Source: an uncultured Acidimicrobiaceae bacterium
GTDB lineage: Bacteria; Actinomycetota; Acidimicrobiia; Spongiisociales; UBA5794
NCBI GenBank assembly: GCA_947258375.1
Contig: CAMYIJ010000016.1
Coordinates: 1-44,841, forward strand
DNA: 44,841 bases
Reading direction: 5' to 3'
Numbering within the stretch: the stretch's first letter is position 1; every line of letters begins with the position of its first letter. Position numbers and translations under genes: made by a program. Below the pieces are notes generated by a model. That model had not been told where the DNA came from. It did not search any database and saw nothing but the letters and a program-made list of their open reading frames with translations. Below are positions 14,589 to 24,577 of this stretch, piece by piece.

Positions 14589-17500
14589 ATGACTCGACAT
14601 ACGAGCGTGAACAAGAAGCGGGTGCCGTTGCTGGCGGTGGTTCTCAGCCTGCTGGGACTACTAGCAGTCAGCGCACCGGCACTGGCCGTGCCCGACGCCA
14701 CCGGTGTCGTCATCGACGACTTCGAAGACGGCGACTCGTCGGACTGGGGCTTCTTTGGGGGCAACGCCGCCGGCGGCGGGGGAGGGGTCCTTGCCGATAG
14801 GCCCTACGAGGGCGGCTTTTACTTCAGCACCGGCTGGGGCGGTCAGGGCACCGCGAGCGGCTTCTATGGGGGGGCTTTCAAGAACTTCCCGGACGCGGCG
14901 CAGGTGACACCCCCGGCCGATCCGTGGTTCAACGTGTGGGTGCTCAACCAGAGCGATGCCACCGTGGACGAATACACCCTGGAGATCACGATCCGTGAGG
15001 ATCTCAACGGCGACGGCTGGACCAACGGCGTCGAGGACTCCTTCCGCCTCGACACCGCGTTCGCTTCGTCGGAGTTCAACGACGAGTGGACGTTAGTGAG
15101 TGCACCGCTCAGCGCTTTTTCGGATCTCTTCACGGGCGGCAACGGCACCTTCAACGGCGACCTGGACGAGGTGGTCATCGTGGTGTCAGGCGTCCAAGGG
15201 GGCAATCCCTCAACGGTCGAGCTCGACTTCGACCTGTTCGCCTTCAGCTCCGGCGGGCCGCTGGCCTTCGACGAGGTCGTGTTCGACGACATGGAGCACG
15301 GGAACCCGGGAGCCAACGGCTGGTTCTCGTTCAACGGGTCGGTTGGCGGCGGCGGCATCGGCGCCAATCCCTCCGACCTGCCGCCTGCCAACGGCGGCGC
15401 CTTCTCGCTCGAGACCGGATGGGGCTCGGGCGGCACGCCCGGTTTCTACGGGGGCTTCGGCCGCACCAGCCCGGTCGACATCTCGGGTACCGACCACTTC
15501 AACTTCTGGATCAACCCGGATGGGGGACAGGACTACACACTCGAAATCAACCTCCAGGAAGACGACGATTCAAACGGATCGGCCGACCAAACGACCGATG
15601 ACGAGTTCCAGTTCAACTGCGTCGTGTCGACGGCCGGACCGTGCGCCGTCGCCGGCGGCGGGTGGCAGCTCGTGTCGATCCCGCTTGACAACTTCTTCGA
15701 CGACAACTCGTTCTTCACCGGCGGCAACGGCGTCCTGGACCCGACAACCGTGGCCCGCGGCGGCAACGGCCAGCTGGTCAACGTGGTCTTTGCCGTCATC
15801 GGCAACTCGGGCAGCGACGTGAACTTCCGCACCGACTACTGGGCGTTCACCCGCGGGCCGCTGGTGCCCGACAGCCGCCGAGTCATCGACGACTTCGAGA
15901 GCGGTGTGGCACCGGGTACGCCGTGCGCTCCCGCCGTGCCCCCGCTGAACTTCTGCACCTTCAGCGGCGCCGGTAGTTCCGTCGCCCTCTCCAATCCGAC
16001 GACGCCGCCGGCGCCGGTGCTGCCGGCGGTCGGCACGCCTAACAGCGTGCTGCAGATCGACGTCGACGTGACTTCATTCGCCGGGTTCATCCACGGCTTC
16101 GAGGCCGGCGGGGAGTGGGTTTCGCAGGACTGGTCGACCAGCGAGGGCTTCTCGATGTGGTTCCACGGCATCGGCTCGGGCACCACGGTGTTCATCGACC
16201 TCCTCGACAACCGCAACCCCGGCTCCACCACCGACGACGCCGAGCGTTGGACGGTGTCGTTCACCGACGACTTCGTCGGATGGCAACTTCTCGAGTTCCC
16301 GTTTGCGTCGTTTGTCCGCAAGGAGATCGGCAATGGAGCACCGAACGACGGTCTCGGTCTGTTCGAGATGCATGGCTATGCCGTGGGAACGCTCGACACC
16401 GGTGGACCGCGCGCCTACTACATGGACGAGGTCAGCGTCTACGGCATCGCCGAGCCTCCCGCCGTCACCGTCCAGTTCTCGCAGCAAAACACGTTCGTCG
16501 AGGAAGGTACGACCGGGGACATCGGCGTGAAGCTCAACCGGCCACTCGGCCCCGACGATCCGGCGCAGGTGAGCATTGACTACGACACCGAGCGCTCGAA
16601 TGCGATCGCCGGCGAGGAGTTCACGCCCACCAGCGGCACGCTGACCTTCGTCAACGGCGGACCGAGCGAACAGTTCTTCATCGTCGAGACATTCGACGAC
16701 ACCAAGTTCGAGGGTGATGAGCAAATCGTCATCCGGCTGACCAACCCGGTCGACGTCGAGCGTGGCGCCCTGTTCCAGGGTTCGGTGCTGATCGACGACA
16801 ACGACCCGTTCGACCCCAACGTGCTCGATGACTTCACGCAGGGTGCGTTCCTTTGGGACGTCGAGGGACCCGCGACGCTCGAGGCGATCCGCGTCGACGA
16901 CGCGGAACCAGATACTCGCCCGGGACAGGACGCCTTCGAGGACCTCGCGGTCGCCGAGGTACCGCTGTCCGTCGACATCAAAGTAGAGGGTGCACTGTGC
17001 AACCAGGGCAGCGGGGTCCTGCCGGTCCAACTGCTCAGCACGCCGACCTTCGACGCCACGAGCGTTGATCACACGACCGTGACGCTCGGAGCGGCAAGTG
17101 AGATCCATGTCGACAGGAAGACCGGGGTGGCCAAGCGACACGAGGAGGATGTCGACGACGACGGTGACGTCGATCTCGTGTTCCACTTCCGGTTCGATGA
17201 GACCGGTCTGCCGTGCGGCCCCGAGATAGTGCCGTTCAACGGCGAGACGTTCGGAGGCCAGGCCATCACGGCCGGCGGCTCGGACGCTGCTCTCATCCGT
17301 GACTTCCCGCTCGGGCAGGACTGGACCGGGACCGAGAGTCTCTCGTTTTGGTACTACGGCGCAGGTGGCGGCGAGGACGTCACGGTCACGCTGAAAGACA
17401 ACCGTGCCCCAGATCCCGGCCCCTCAGGCTGGAGCCTGGTGTGGGCGGACGAGTTCGACGAGGCGGCGGGCACGCCGCCGAACCCGGCGAACTGGGCCTA

Positions 17501-19511
17501 CGAGCTCGGTGACACCACGCCGGACGGGAAGAACGGCTGGGGCAACGAGGAGTTGCAGTACTACACCGATGATCCCGCCAATGCGGCGACCGACGGCAAC
17601 GGCAACCTCGTGATCACACTCACCGAGGCCGACGGATCCCAGGAGTGCTACTACGGACCTTGTGAGTTCGAGTCGGCTCGCCTGCTCACCCAGAACAAGG
17701 CCGAGTTCGCCTACGGGCGGATCGAGTCCCGTCTGCGAGTGCCGGACCTCGGGACCGACCTCGACGGCTTGTGGCCGGCGTTCTGGAGCTTGGGCACTGA
17801 CATCACGTACAACCCGTGGCCGGGTGCCGGTGAGATCGACATCATGGAGTGGGTCGGCCGGCTGCCCAACGAGATCTTCGGAACGATCCACGGGCCGGGC
17901 TACAGCGGAGGCGGGAGCTTCGGCGGCATCTACGACTTCAGCGAGCGGGTCGGCGGCGAGTATCACACCTTCACCGTCGAGTGGGAGCCCGACCTGATCA
18001 CCTGGTACGTCGACGGCATCCAATACCACCAGGCCGTTCCGTCCGACGTGCCCGGGCCCTGGGTGTTCGACAAGCCGTTCTTCCTGCTGCTCAACTTCGC
18101 CATCGGCGGCAACTTCGGCGGTCCGGTCGGCGAGGATGTGGTCTTCCCGCAGGAGTACCTGGTCGACTACGTTCGGGTGTTCCAGGGTCCGGACACCGCG
18201 GAGCGGTTCGAGACGTCGTTCACCGACTCCATCCCCGGGTGGCAGCGGGTCGAGATCCCGCTCACCGATTTCGTCCGGAGCACCGACCAGCCGGCGGGTG
18301 CACCAGACGACGGGCTCACGTTGACCGACGTCTGGGGCTACGGTTTCGAGTTCCCGAACGGCACCGCCAGCGGTGAGGCCCGAATCGATCTCGTACAGCG
18401 GGTCGAGTTCCCGCCACCGACCGAGCTGACGGTGACGACCCTCGATGACAGCGGGGCCGGATCGCTCCGGGAGGCATTGGGCCTCATCGCCGATGGCGGT
18501 CTGATCACGTTCGACCCGGCGCTGGCCGGGGGAACGATCGGGCTGACCTCAGGACAGCTCGGCATCGACCGAAGCGTGACCATCGACGCGTCGGCGGCAC
18601 CGGGGATCGTGATCAGTGGGGGCAATGCGTCGCGGGTCTTCCAGATCGAGGCGACCGCGTCCGTGTCCATGAGCGACCTCGAGGTCGCCGACGGCGCCGC
18701 CGCTCCTCAAGGCGGCGGCATCCTCAACTTCGGAACGCTGAGCCTCGACCGGGTCACGGTCCGCGACAACACCGAGAACAGCGCCGGACCCGCGAACTTC
18801 GAGTTCGGTGGCGGCGGGATCTACAACGGCGCCGGGGCGACGTTGAACCTCACCGATAGCACGGTGCGGGACAACGTCAGCCTGAACCAGCCGGCGGGCG
18901 GCATCTACGGCTTCTTTGGGAGCACGATCAATATCACCCGCAGCACAGTCAGCGGCAACGCTGCCGCGAGCGATGTGGCCGGTGGGCTCCGTACGCTGGG
19001 CAATGCCACCATCGTCAACAGCACGTTCAGCGGCAACGTGTCGACGGCCTGGCACGGCGGCGGGATCTTCCACACGGACGGCCAGCTCACCGTGACCAAC
19101 TCGACCTTCTCCGGCAACGTCGCTCCGGGCGGCACCGCGTCGGGCATACTGGTCGCCACGTTCGGCGCACCCGCCAACGCCACGCTGACCAACAACGTTT
19201 TGGAGGGCAACGGTGGTTCGCCCGCCTGTGCGATCGAGGGTGGCGGCGCAGCCACGATCACATCGGGCGGTTTCAACGTGATCAGCGACGGCTCTTGCAG
19301 CCCGATCGCCGCCGATGATCAGTCGTTCACCGATGCGCTGCTCGGGCCGCTGGCCGACAACGGCGGCCCGACGCTGACCCACGCCCTCGGCGCGGGGAGT
19401 CCGGCCATCGATGCCGCCGATACGGCAGTCTGCCCGGCGATTGACCAACGTGGCGTGGCCCGCCCGCAAGGCGCGGGTTGCGACGTCGGATCGTTCGAGC
19501 TCGTGCCATGA
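14589..19511 (+). CDS. Secreted multidomain GH16 glucanase with nested domains and beta-helix
   Basis: A 1640-residue exported protein; the ATG at 14589 follows GAGGGGA and gives a signal peptide ending near ALAVPDA (~36). Domains: three jelly-roll, CIA30/ExoP-like modules (~39-222 from [15 protein letters not shown]; ~231-424; ~433-623), a Calx-beta domain (~626-740), and a fourth jelly-roll starting [12 protein letters not shown] (~745). That fourth module is interrupted by a segment containing [17 protein letters not shown] (~791-898) and by the GH16 domain (~947-1201; GEIDIMEW with Glu1082, Asp1084, Glu1087), then resumes at [20 protein letters not shown] and ends ~1272. A CSLREA-type opening ([17 protein letters not shown]) leads into a right-handed beta-helix (~1278-1640) with repeated STxSGN strands, ending in a choice-of-anchor-Q-like tail. 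It probably attacks glucan outside the cell. No sortase motif or transmembrane anchor is seen. Confidence 0.9.
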   Translation: MTRHTSVNKKRVPLLAVVLSLLGLLAVSAPALAVPDATGVVIDDFEDGDSSDWGFFGGNAAGGGGGVLADRPYEGGFYFSTGWGGQGTASGFYGGAFKNFPDAAQVTPPADPWFNVWVLNQSDATVDEYTLEITIREDLNGDGWTNGVEDSFRLDTAFASSEFNDEWTLVSAPLSAFSDLFTGGNGTFNGDLDEVVIVVSGVQGGNPSTVELDFDLFAFSSGGPLAFDEVVFDDMEHGNPGANGWFSFNGSVGGGGIGANPSDLPPANGGAFSLETGWGSGGTPGFYGGFGRTSPVDISGTDHFNFWINPDGGQDYTLEINLQEDDDSNGSADQTTDDEFQFNCVVSTAGPCAVAGGGWQLVSIPLDNFFDDNSFFTGGNGVLDPTTVARGGNGQLVNVVFAVIGNSGSDVNFRTDYWAFTRGPLVPDSRRVIDDFESGVAPGTPCAPAVPPLNFCTFSGAGSSVALSNPTTPPAPVLPAVGTPNSVLQIDVDVTSFAGFIHGFEAGGEWVSQDWSTSEGFSMWFHGIGSGTTVFIDLLDNRNPGSTTDDAERWTVSFTDDFVGWQLLEFPFASFVRKEIGNGAPNDGLGLFEMHGYAVGTLDTGGPRAYYMDEVSVYGIAEPPAVTVQFSQQNTFVEEGTTGDIGVKLNRPLGPDDPAQVSIDYDTERSNAIAGEEFTPTSGTLTFVNGGPSEQFFIVETFDDTKFEGDEQIVIRLTNPVDVERGALFQGSVLIDDNDPFDPNVLDDFTQGAFLWDVEGPATLEAIRVDDAEPDTRPGQDAFEDLAVAEVPLSVDIKVEGALCNQGSGVLPVQLLSTPTFDATSVDHTTVTLGAASEIHVDRKTGVAKRHEEDVDDDGDVDLVFHFRFDETGLPCGPEIVPFNGETFGGQAITAGGSDAALIRDFPLGQDWTGTESLSFWYYGAGGGEDVTVTLKDNRAPDPGPSGWSLVWADEFDEAAGTPPNPANWAYELGDTTPDGKNGWGNEELQYYTDDPANAATDGNGNLVITLTEADGSQECYYGPCEFESARLLTQNKAEFAYGRIESRLRVPDLGTDLDGLWPAFWSLGTDITYNPWPGAGEIDIMEWVGRLPNEIFGTIHGPGYSGGGSFGGIYDFSERVGGEYHTFTVEWEPDLITWYVDGIQYHQAVPSDVPGPWVFDKPFFLLLNFAIGGNFGGPVGEDVVFPQEYLVDYVRVFQGPDTAERFETSFTDSIPGWQRVEIPLTDFVRSTDQPAGAPDDGLTLTDVWGYGFEFPNGTASGEARIDLVQRVEFPPPTELTVTTLDDSGAGSLREALGLIADGGLITFDPALAGGTIGLTSGQLGIDRSVTIDASAAPGIVISGGNASRVFQIEATASVSMSDLEVADGAAAPQGGGILNFGTLSLDRVTVRDNTENSAGPANFEFGGGGIYNGAGATLNLTDSTVRDNVSLNQPAGGIYGFFGSTINITRSTVSGNAAASDVAGGLRTLGNATIVNSTFSGNVSTAWHGGGIFHTDGQLTVTNSTFSGNVAPGGTASGILVATFGAPANATLTNNVLEGNGGSPACAIEGGGAATITSGGFNVISDGSCSPIAADDQSFTDALLGPLADNGGPTLTHALGAGSPAIDAADTAVCPAIDQRGVARPQGAGCDVGSFELVP

Positions 19512-19518
19512 CCCCTGG

Positions 19519-19570
19519 CTCACGGCTGGCCACCAGCCCCTTCCCCCAGCGACTAGTGGTCGGCCGTGAG
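19519..19570 (+). terminator. Long hairpin between GH16 and GH3 genes
   Basis: Arms 19519-19536 and 19553-19570 pair over 18 positions (CTCACGGC and GCCGTGAG at the ends) with two G-U pairs and one mismatch around a 16-base C-rich loop. It starts eight bases after the GH16 stop. It has no T-tract, so it could be an actinobacterial U-less terminator or an mRNA-stabilising element. Confidence 0.5.
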
Positions 19571-19602
19571 CAGCTCCACTTGACAACCGCCCTGGAGGGT
19601 TT

Positions 19603-21471
19603 ATGACGCCGAATCGCATAGAACAGCTGCTCGCGAACATGACGCTCGCCGAGAAGGTTGGGCAGATGACCCAGGTCGAGAAGTTCAGCATCACGCCCGA
19701 CGAGGTAGCCGAACACGGCATCGGTTCGGTGCTATCAGGCGGTGGGGGCAATCCGGAGCCGAACACACCGAAAGCATGGACCGAGATGGTGGCGGCCTAC
19801 CAAGACGCAGCACTCACGTCACGAATGGCTGTGCCGCTCCTCTACGGTGTCGACGCAGTTCACGGACACACGAATGTTTACGGAGCTACGGTGTTCCCCC
19901 ACAACATCGGGCTGGGGGCCACCGGCGACCCCGATCTGGTTCGCCGGGTTGCCCGGGTTACAGCCGAGGAACTGATCGCCACCGGTGTGCGCTGGGACTT
20001 TGCTCCTCCGGTCAGCGTCCCGCAGGACATCCGCTGGGGACGCACGTTGGAGGCCTACTCCGAGGACACCTCCTTGGTCACGGAGTTGGGTGAGGCCTTT
20101 CTGCGCGGCCTCCAGGACGCCGCGGGCACCGGGCTGGCCCATCCGCACGCGGTGCTTGGATGTGTGAAGCATTTCATCGCCGACGGCGGGACCCAATGGG
20201 GCACGGCCGGCGGCGGAACCGAGGTAGGCGAAACCGTCGGTTGCGACGGCAACCCGGGCACCGCCGACGAAGTCATGACCGAAGAACGACGGCTGATCCT
20301 CGAACAGCACGACAACCAGTTCGGCGAGATGTACGAGCACGGCCGGTGGGGACAGCGGATCGACCAGGGCGCCGCCCTGATCGGTGAGGAGGAGCTTCGT
20401 ACGGTGCACCTCCCTCCCTATCTCGCCGCCCTGGAAGACGGCGCCCGTACGATCATGGTTTCGCTGAGCAGCTGGCATGACCTCAAGTTGCATGCACACC
20501 GCTACCTGCTCACAGACGTGCTGAAGGGCGAACTCGGTTTCGACGGCTTCCTGGTTTCTGACTGGCTGGCAGTCGACTACTTGGATCCCGACTACACCAC
20601 CGCAGTAGCAATGGGGATCAACGCCGGCTTGGACATGGTCATGGTCCCGCACGATTGGCGGAAGTTCATGCAGACGTTGATCGAGTCGGTCGAATCTGGG
20701 ACGGTTCCAACAGAGCGTATCGACGACGCGGTCAGGCGGATCCTGCGGGTGAAGGAGGAGGCCGGTTTGTTCGACGGGATCACCGCGGATCCGGAACTCA
20801 TATCCTCATTCGGGTCTCCCGAGCACCGCGCGGTCGCCCGCGAAGCGGTGGCCAAGTCGGTTGTGCTACTCAAGAACAACGGTGCACTACCTCTGCGGAA
20901 GAACGTCAGCCGGATCCATGTCGCCGGGGGCGCCGCAGACGATGTGGGTCTCCAATGCGGTGGGTGGACCGTTGAGTGGCGCGGCCTCCCCGGCGGAGAC
21001 ATTCCAGGGACGAGTCTGCTGGAAGCGATCCACGCCACCGTGGCGAACGAAGCCGAGGTCGCATTCGACCCCAACGGGCATTTCGCCGACCAACCGGCCG
21101 ATGTTGGAATCGTCGTGGTGGCCGAGCCGCCGTACGCGGAGATGACGGGCGACCGCGCCGACTTGACCCTCCCGCCGGAGGACATCGCATTGATCGAACG
21201 CATGCGAGCCCGGTGTGAGGCCCTGGTCGGCGTCATCTATTCCGGGCGGCCTCTGCTCATCACCGACCAGGTGCCCCATTTCGACGCCCTCGTCGCGGCG
21301 TGGCTGCCGGGCAGCGAGGGTGCCGGACTAGCCGACGTACTGTTCGGCGATACGCCCTTTTCCGGGCGGCTGCCGTACGCCTGGCCCCGCGACAGCAGTC
21401 AGATACCCCTGGCAGCGCTGGAGGCGAGCCCCGAGGGTCCGCTGTGGCCACGCCGGTACGGACTGGCGTGA
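19603..21471 (+). CDS. GH3 beta-glucosidase without signal peptide
   Basis: A 622-residue glycoside hydrolase family 3 enzyme predicted to release glucose from beta-glucan oligosaccharides in the cytoplasm. The ATG follows GGAGGG. The N-terminal (beta/alpha)8 domain begins IEQLLANMTLAEKVGQMTQ; substrate-site landmarks are YGVDAVHGHTNVYGATVFPH, QDIRWGRT and KHFIADGG; the nucleophile is Asp320 in GFLVSDWLAVDYL. The second domain (~400-622, from KSVVLLKNNGALPLRK) ends LPYAWPRDSSQIPL. Compared with its neighbour at 21558 it has about 40 extra residues (~202-263, around GCDGNPGTADEVMTEERRL) between the KHF motif and the IDQG segment. There is no export signal, unlike the neighbour, so the pair divides work between inside and outside. 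Confidence 0.9.
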   Translation: MTPNRIEQLLANMTLAEKVGQMTQVEKFSITPDEVAEHGIGSVLSGGGGNPEPNTPKAWTEMVAAYQDAALTSRMAVPLLYGVDAVHGHTNVYGATVFPHNIGLGATGDPDLVRRVARVTAEELIATGVRWDFAPPVSVPQDIRWGRTLEAYSEDTSLVTELGEAFLRGLQDAAGTGLAHPHAVLGCVKHFIADGGTQWGTAGGGTEVGETVGCDGNPGTADEVMTEERRLILEQHDNQFGEMYEHGRWGQRIDQGAALIGEEELRTVHLPPYLAALEDGARTIMVSLSSWHDLKLHAHRYLLTDVLKGELGFDGFLVSDWLAVDYLDPDYTTAVAMGINAGLDMVMVPHDWRKFMQTLIESVESGTVPTERIDDAVRRILRVKEEAGLFDGITADPELISSFGSPEHRAVAREAVAKSVVLLKNNGALPLRKNVSRIHVAGGAADDVGLQCGGWTVEWRGLPGGDIPGTSLLEAIHATVANEAEVAFDPNGHFADQPADVGIVVVAEPPYAEMTGDRADLTLPPEDIALIERMRARCEALVGVIYSGRPLLITDQVPHFDALVAAWLPGSEGAGLADVLFGDTPFSGRLPYAWPRDSSQIPLAALEASPEGPLWPRRYGLA

Positions 21472-21557
21472 CCGGCGTTGCCCCGAACCGCGGGCCGGCG
21501 CCGGCGAGGAGCGCGGCGGATTCGACATTGTCGGATGCGTAGCGCAAGATCCGGGAA

Positions 21558-23942
21558 ATGAAGTATCGACACCTGGGGGCTTCCGTCGTGCTTGCCGTGC
21601 TCCTTGCCGGCTGCACGGGAGACTCCGACGCCACCGAGACGACAACGACTTCAACCATCGCGCCGACCACGACCACTACTGCGGTGACCGCCACGGTGCC
21701 GACCACCGACTCCGGAACCGCTCTGGTTGCCTTCAGCGATCACCTGTTCGGGGTCGAAGGGTTGGCGCCGGATGGCTGGGCGGAGACTCAGTACGGCCTG
21801 CTGATACGCGACGAATCGCCAGCCGAGCCAGCCTTTCTGGCGCTGCAAGCCGCGCCGGGGGCCACCGCGTCGGACGTGCTCGGTGGACTCGCCGTTGAGC
21901 TCGGATTGAGTGGACGCCCGGATCCCGCGGGAACGACGACCACCGACCATCTCACCTGGACTTACTACCCGTTCGAGGCCGTGATCAGCCCGCTCGGAGA
22001 CCAGCTGCTGAAAGGGGATGCGGCGATCGCCGAGTCGGATTATGGCGGGTTCCTCGTTGCCTTTGCTGCACTGCCTGCCGAATACGAATCGCTCGCAGAG
22101 CATGTCTTCGGCCCCGCGGTGCAGGCGTTTGTTCCGCCGCAGCAGTTGCCGTCGCCGGAGCCGTCCGCGGCGTACCGGGACGGGTCTGCGCCGATCGACA
22201 CCCGGGTCGAGGATCTGCTGGCCCGCATGACGCTTGCCGAGAAGATCGGCCAGATGACCCAGGTCGAGAAGAACAGCATCCAGCCGGGAGCGATCACCCT
22301 GTTCGGTATCGGCTCAGTATTGAGCGGCGGCGGTGGCTCACCTTCCGATAACAGTCCGGAGGGCTGGGCGAAAATGACCGGCGGCTTCCAGGCCGAGGCG
22401 GGCGCCACTCGCCTGGGGATCCCGCTGATCTACGGTGTCGACGCAGTGCATGGACACAACAACGTTCGCGGAGCAACGGTGTTTCCCCACAATGTGGGCC
22501 TCGGCGCGGCCAACGACCCGGACCTGATGCGCCGCATCGGCGAGATTACGGCGCGCGAGGTGGCGGCAACCGGAATCCACTGGAACTTCGCCCCGACCCT
22601 GGCCGTGCCGCAAGACATCCGTTGGGGTCGTACCTACGAAGGGTTCGGAGAGGATGCCGGCCTCGTCGGCCCGCTGGCTGCCGCTTATCTGAAAGGTCTG
22701 CAGGGTGACGACCTCTCTGACACGCAGACAATCCTGGCAACCGCGAAGCACTTCGTTGGTGATGGAGGGACGTCGTGGGGCAGCGCCACTACGGGATCGG
22801 GCCCCATCGACCAGGGAGTGACCGCGGTCGATGAGGCGACACTGCGCCGGATTCACCTCCCGCCCTACGTCGAGGCCCTCGACAGCGGCGCGGAGGCCGT
22901 GATGGTCTCCTTCTCGAGCTGGAACGACACCAAGATGCATGCCAGCCGGTACCTCATCACCGATGTGTTGAAGGGTGAGCTCGGGTTCGGTGGCTTCGTG
23001 GTCTCCGACTGGCAGGCCATCGACCAGATATCGAGCGACTACTACGAATCGGTGGTGGCTGCATTCAATGCCGGCATCGACATGAACATGGTGCCGTACA
23101 ACTACGGGCAGTTCATCTGGACCTTGTGGCGGGCCGTCGACAATGGTGACGTACCGTTGGAGCGCATCGATGATGCGGTGCGCCGGATTCTCCGGGTGAA
23201 GATCGAGCTGGGCTTGTTCGAGTCCGACTACTCCGATCCCAGCCTGTTGGCGACCGTGGGATCGGCCGAGCACCGGGCCGTCGCCAGGGAAGCCGTCGCC
23301 AAATCCCTGGTCTTGCTCAAGGACGACGACGACCTGTTGCCAATTCGAGACGATGTCGGGGTGATCTTCGTCGGCGGCCAGGCAGGCGACGACATCGGCA
23401 TCCAGTCCGGAGGCTGGACTATCGAGTGGCAGGGACGCAGCGGCAACATCACGGCCGGCACCACAATCCTGGAAGGGATCCAGGCGTCCGTGAGTCCCGG
23501 AGTCGAAGTCCATTACGACCGGTTCGGGAATCTGAACCGCCTCGAGGATGACGGGAATATCCCCGATCCTGATCTCTGCATCGGCGTGGTCGGCGAACGG
23601 CCGTACGCTGAGGGCGAGGGAGATAGCCCCGACCTGGCGTTCAACAGTCGAGATCTCGCTGTGCTCGACAACCTCGACGTGCACTGCGAACGAGTGGTGA
23701 TCGTCCTGATCAGCGGCCGCCCGCTCATCATCACGGACCGAATCGACGACTGGGATGCGGTTGTCGCCGCCTGGCTGCCGGGAACCGAAGGTCAAGGTGT
23801 TGCCGACGTACTATTCGGCGTCGAGCCGTTCCGCGGCGAGCTCCCATACACTTGGCCTCGCTCCATCGATCAAGTGCCACTGGGCTCGTTGGATGCAAGC
23901 GACGCGGAGCCCCTCTTCCCCTTTGGGTATGGGTTGGAGTGA
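21558..23942 (+). CDS. GH3 beta-glucosidase lipoprotein
   Basis: A 794-residue surface-anchored GH3 enzyme. The signal peptide ends in lipobox LLAGC (Cys19), followed by a Thr-rich linker (~20-50). An extra domain (~50-200, SGTALVAFSDHLFGVEGLAP onward) precedes the catalytic part; it is alpha/beta in character and I do not recognise it. GH3 begins at ~212 (VEDLLARMTLAEKIGQMTQV), with YGVDAVHGHNNVRGATVFPH, KHFVGDGGTSWG and nucleophile Asp484 in GFVVSDWQAIDQI, and ends LPYTWPRSIDQVPLGSL then FGYGLE. It is closely similar to the cytoplasmic GH3 just upstream, consistent with a tandem duplication followed by gain or loss of the export region. The ribosome-binding site is weak. It probably trims laminari-oligosaccharides outside the cell. 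Confidence 0.92.
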   Translation: MKYRHLGASVVLAVLLAGCTGDSDATETTTTSTIAPTTTTTAVTATVPTTDSGTALVAFSDHLFGVEGLAPDGWAETQYGLLIRDESPAEPAFLALQAAPGATASDVLGGLAVELGLSGRPDPAGTTTTDHLTWTYYPFEAVISPLGDQLLKGDAAIAESDYGGFLVAFAALPAEYESLAEHVFGPAVQAFVPPQQLPSPEPSAAYRDGSAPIDTRVEDLLARMTLAEKIGQMTQVEKNSIQPGAITLFGIGSVLSGGGGSPSDNSPEGWAKMTGGFQAEAGATRLGIPLIYGVDAVHGHNNVRGATVFPHNVGLGAANDPDLMRRIGEITAREVAATGIHWNFAPTLAVPQDIRWGRTYEGFGEDAGLVGPLAAAYLKGLQGDDLSDTQTILATAKHFVGDGGTSWGSATTGSGPIDQGVTAVDEATLRRIHLPPYVEALDSGAEAVMVSFSSWNDTKMHASRYLITDVLKGELGFGGFVVSDWQAIDQISSDYYESVVAAFNAGIDMNMVPYNYGQFIWTLWRAVDNGDVPLERIDDAVRRILRVKIELGLFESDYSDPSLLATVGSAEHRAVAREAVAKSLVLLKDDDDLLPIRDDVGVIFVGGQAGDDIGIQSGGWTIEWQGRSGNITAGTTILEGIQASVSPGVEVHYDRFGNLNRLEDDGNIPDPDLCIGVVGERPYAEGEGDSPDLAFNSRDLAVLDNLDVHCERVVIVLISGRPLIITDRIDDWDAVVAAWLPGTEGQGVADVLFGVEPFRGELPYTWPRSIDQVPLGSLDASDAEPLFPFGYGLE

Positions 23943-24041
23943 TGATTCGAAATACGCTGGCCGTCGAAGCGACTTGGGGGCCACGGGTTTGCGTCGCTCG
24001 TCGCGATAACCTGGATTCACGAGTGGAGGGATGCCGAGGCC

Positions 24042-24287
24042 GTGTGGCTGGCAATTGACCTGGGCATTCTGGCGGTACTTATCGTCTTTGCGCTCTTCCA
24101 CCTGTGGCGTCGCCGGGACACCATGCCGCGTCGGGAGGTCGTCAAGTGGGCCCTGGTCATCCTGCTGGTGCCGATCGTGGGGGTGATCGGCTACTACTTC
24201 TCGTTGCTGGACAAGGCAGTAGAGCGAGGAACCCCCGGGCGCAGAGACCAAGCAGCGCCTTTTCTCAAGTCGCCACGTCGCAAGTGA
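24042..24287 (+). CDS. PLDc_N-domain small membrane protein
   Basis: An 81-residue protein starting at GTG, with two membrane segments (LAIDLGILAVLIVFALFHLW and WALVILLVPIVGVIGYYFSL) separated by a basic loop. The pattern matches the phospholipase D/nuclease N-terminal (PLDc_N) family found alone or in front of cardiolipin synthases. Its basic tail has no further domain. Function unknown; it appears unrelated to the glucan genes before it. Confidence 0.7.
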   Translation: MWLAIDLGILAVLIVFALFHLWRRRDTMPRREVVKWALVILLVPIVGVIGYYFSLLDKAVERGTPGRRDQAAPFLKSPRRK

Positions 24288-24577
24288 CCCCTGGAGGGAA
24301 GTCGCGATCTCACAGCGTGCTGCCCGGCCAACTCATGGGGTCGGGGCTCTAGAACTTCTAGTCCTGCCCGGCCCACTTGTTGTGACTTCGGCAACGTTTC
24401 TGCCGGTGACTGCGCAAGAGCGTCATCGTCGTCGACGAGACAGGGCGGATCTGAGCGGGTCTGGCCCCGACCGAGGCAGCGATACACTGGACCGCCGCGG
24501 GCGTTCCTCGACCCGATCCACAGTGAGGGAAGTTGTGAATCTCGGTCGCTGCGATGATCCAATGGAGGAGAGAGAAC

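Noticed and set aside
16074..17186. Long minus-strand frame inside the giant GH16 gene
   Set aside because: The plus-strand domains here (jelly-roll, Calx-beta) are clear and continuous; the minus frame has no recognisable fold and no ribosome-binding site.
22338..23795. Long minus-strand frame opposite the lipoprotein GH3 gene
   Set aside because: It mirrors the conserved GH3 sequence and reads as His/Asp-rich shadow translation.
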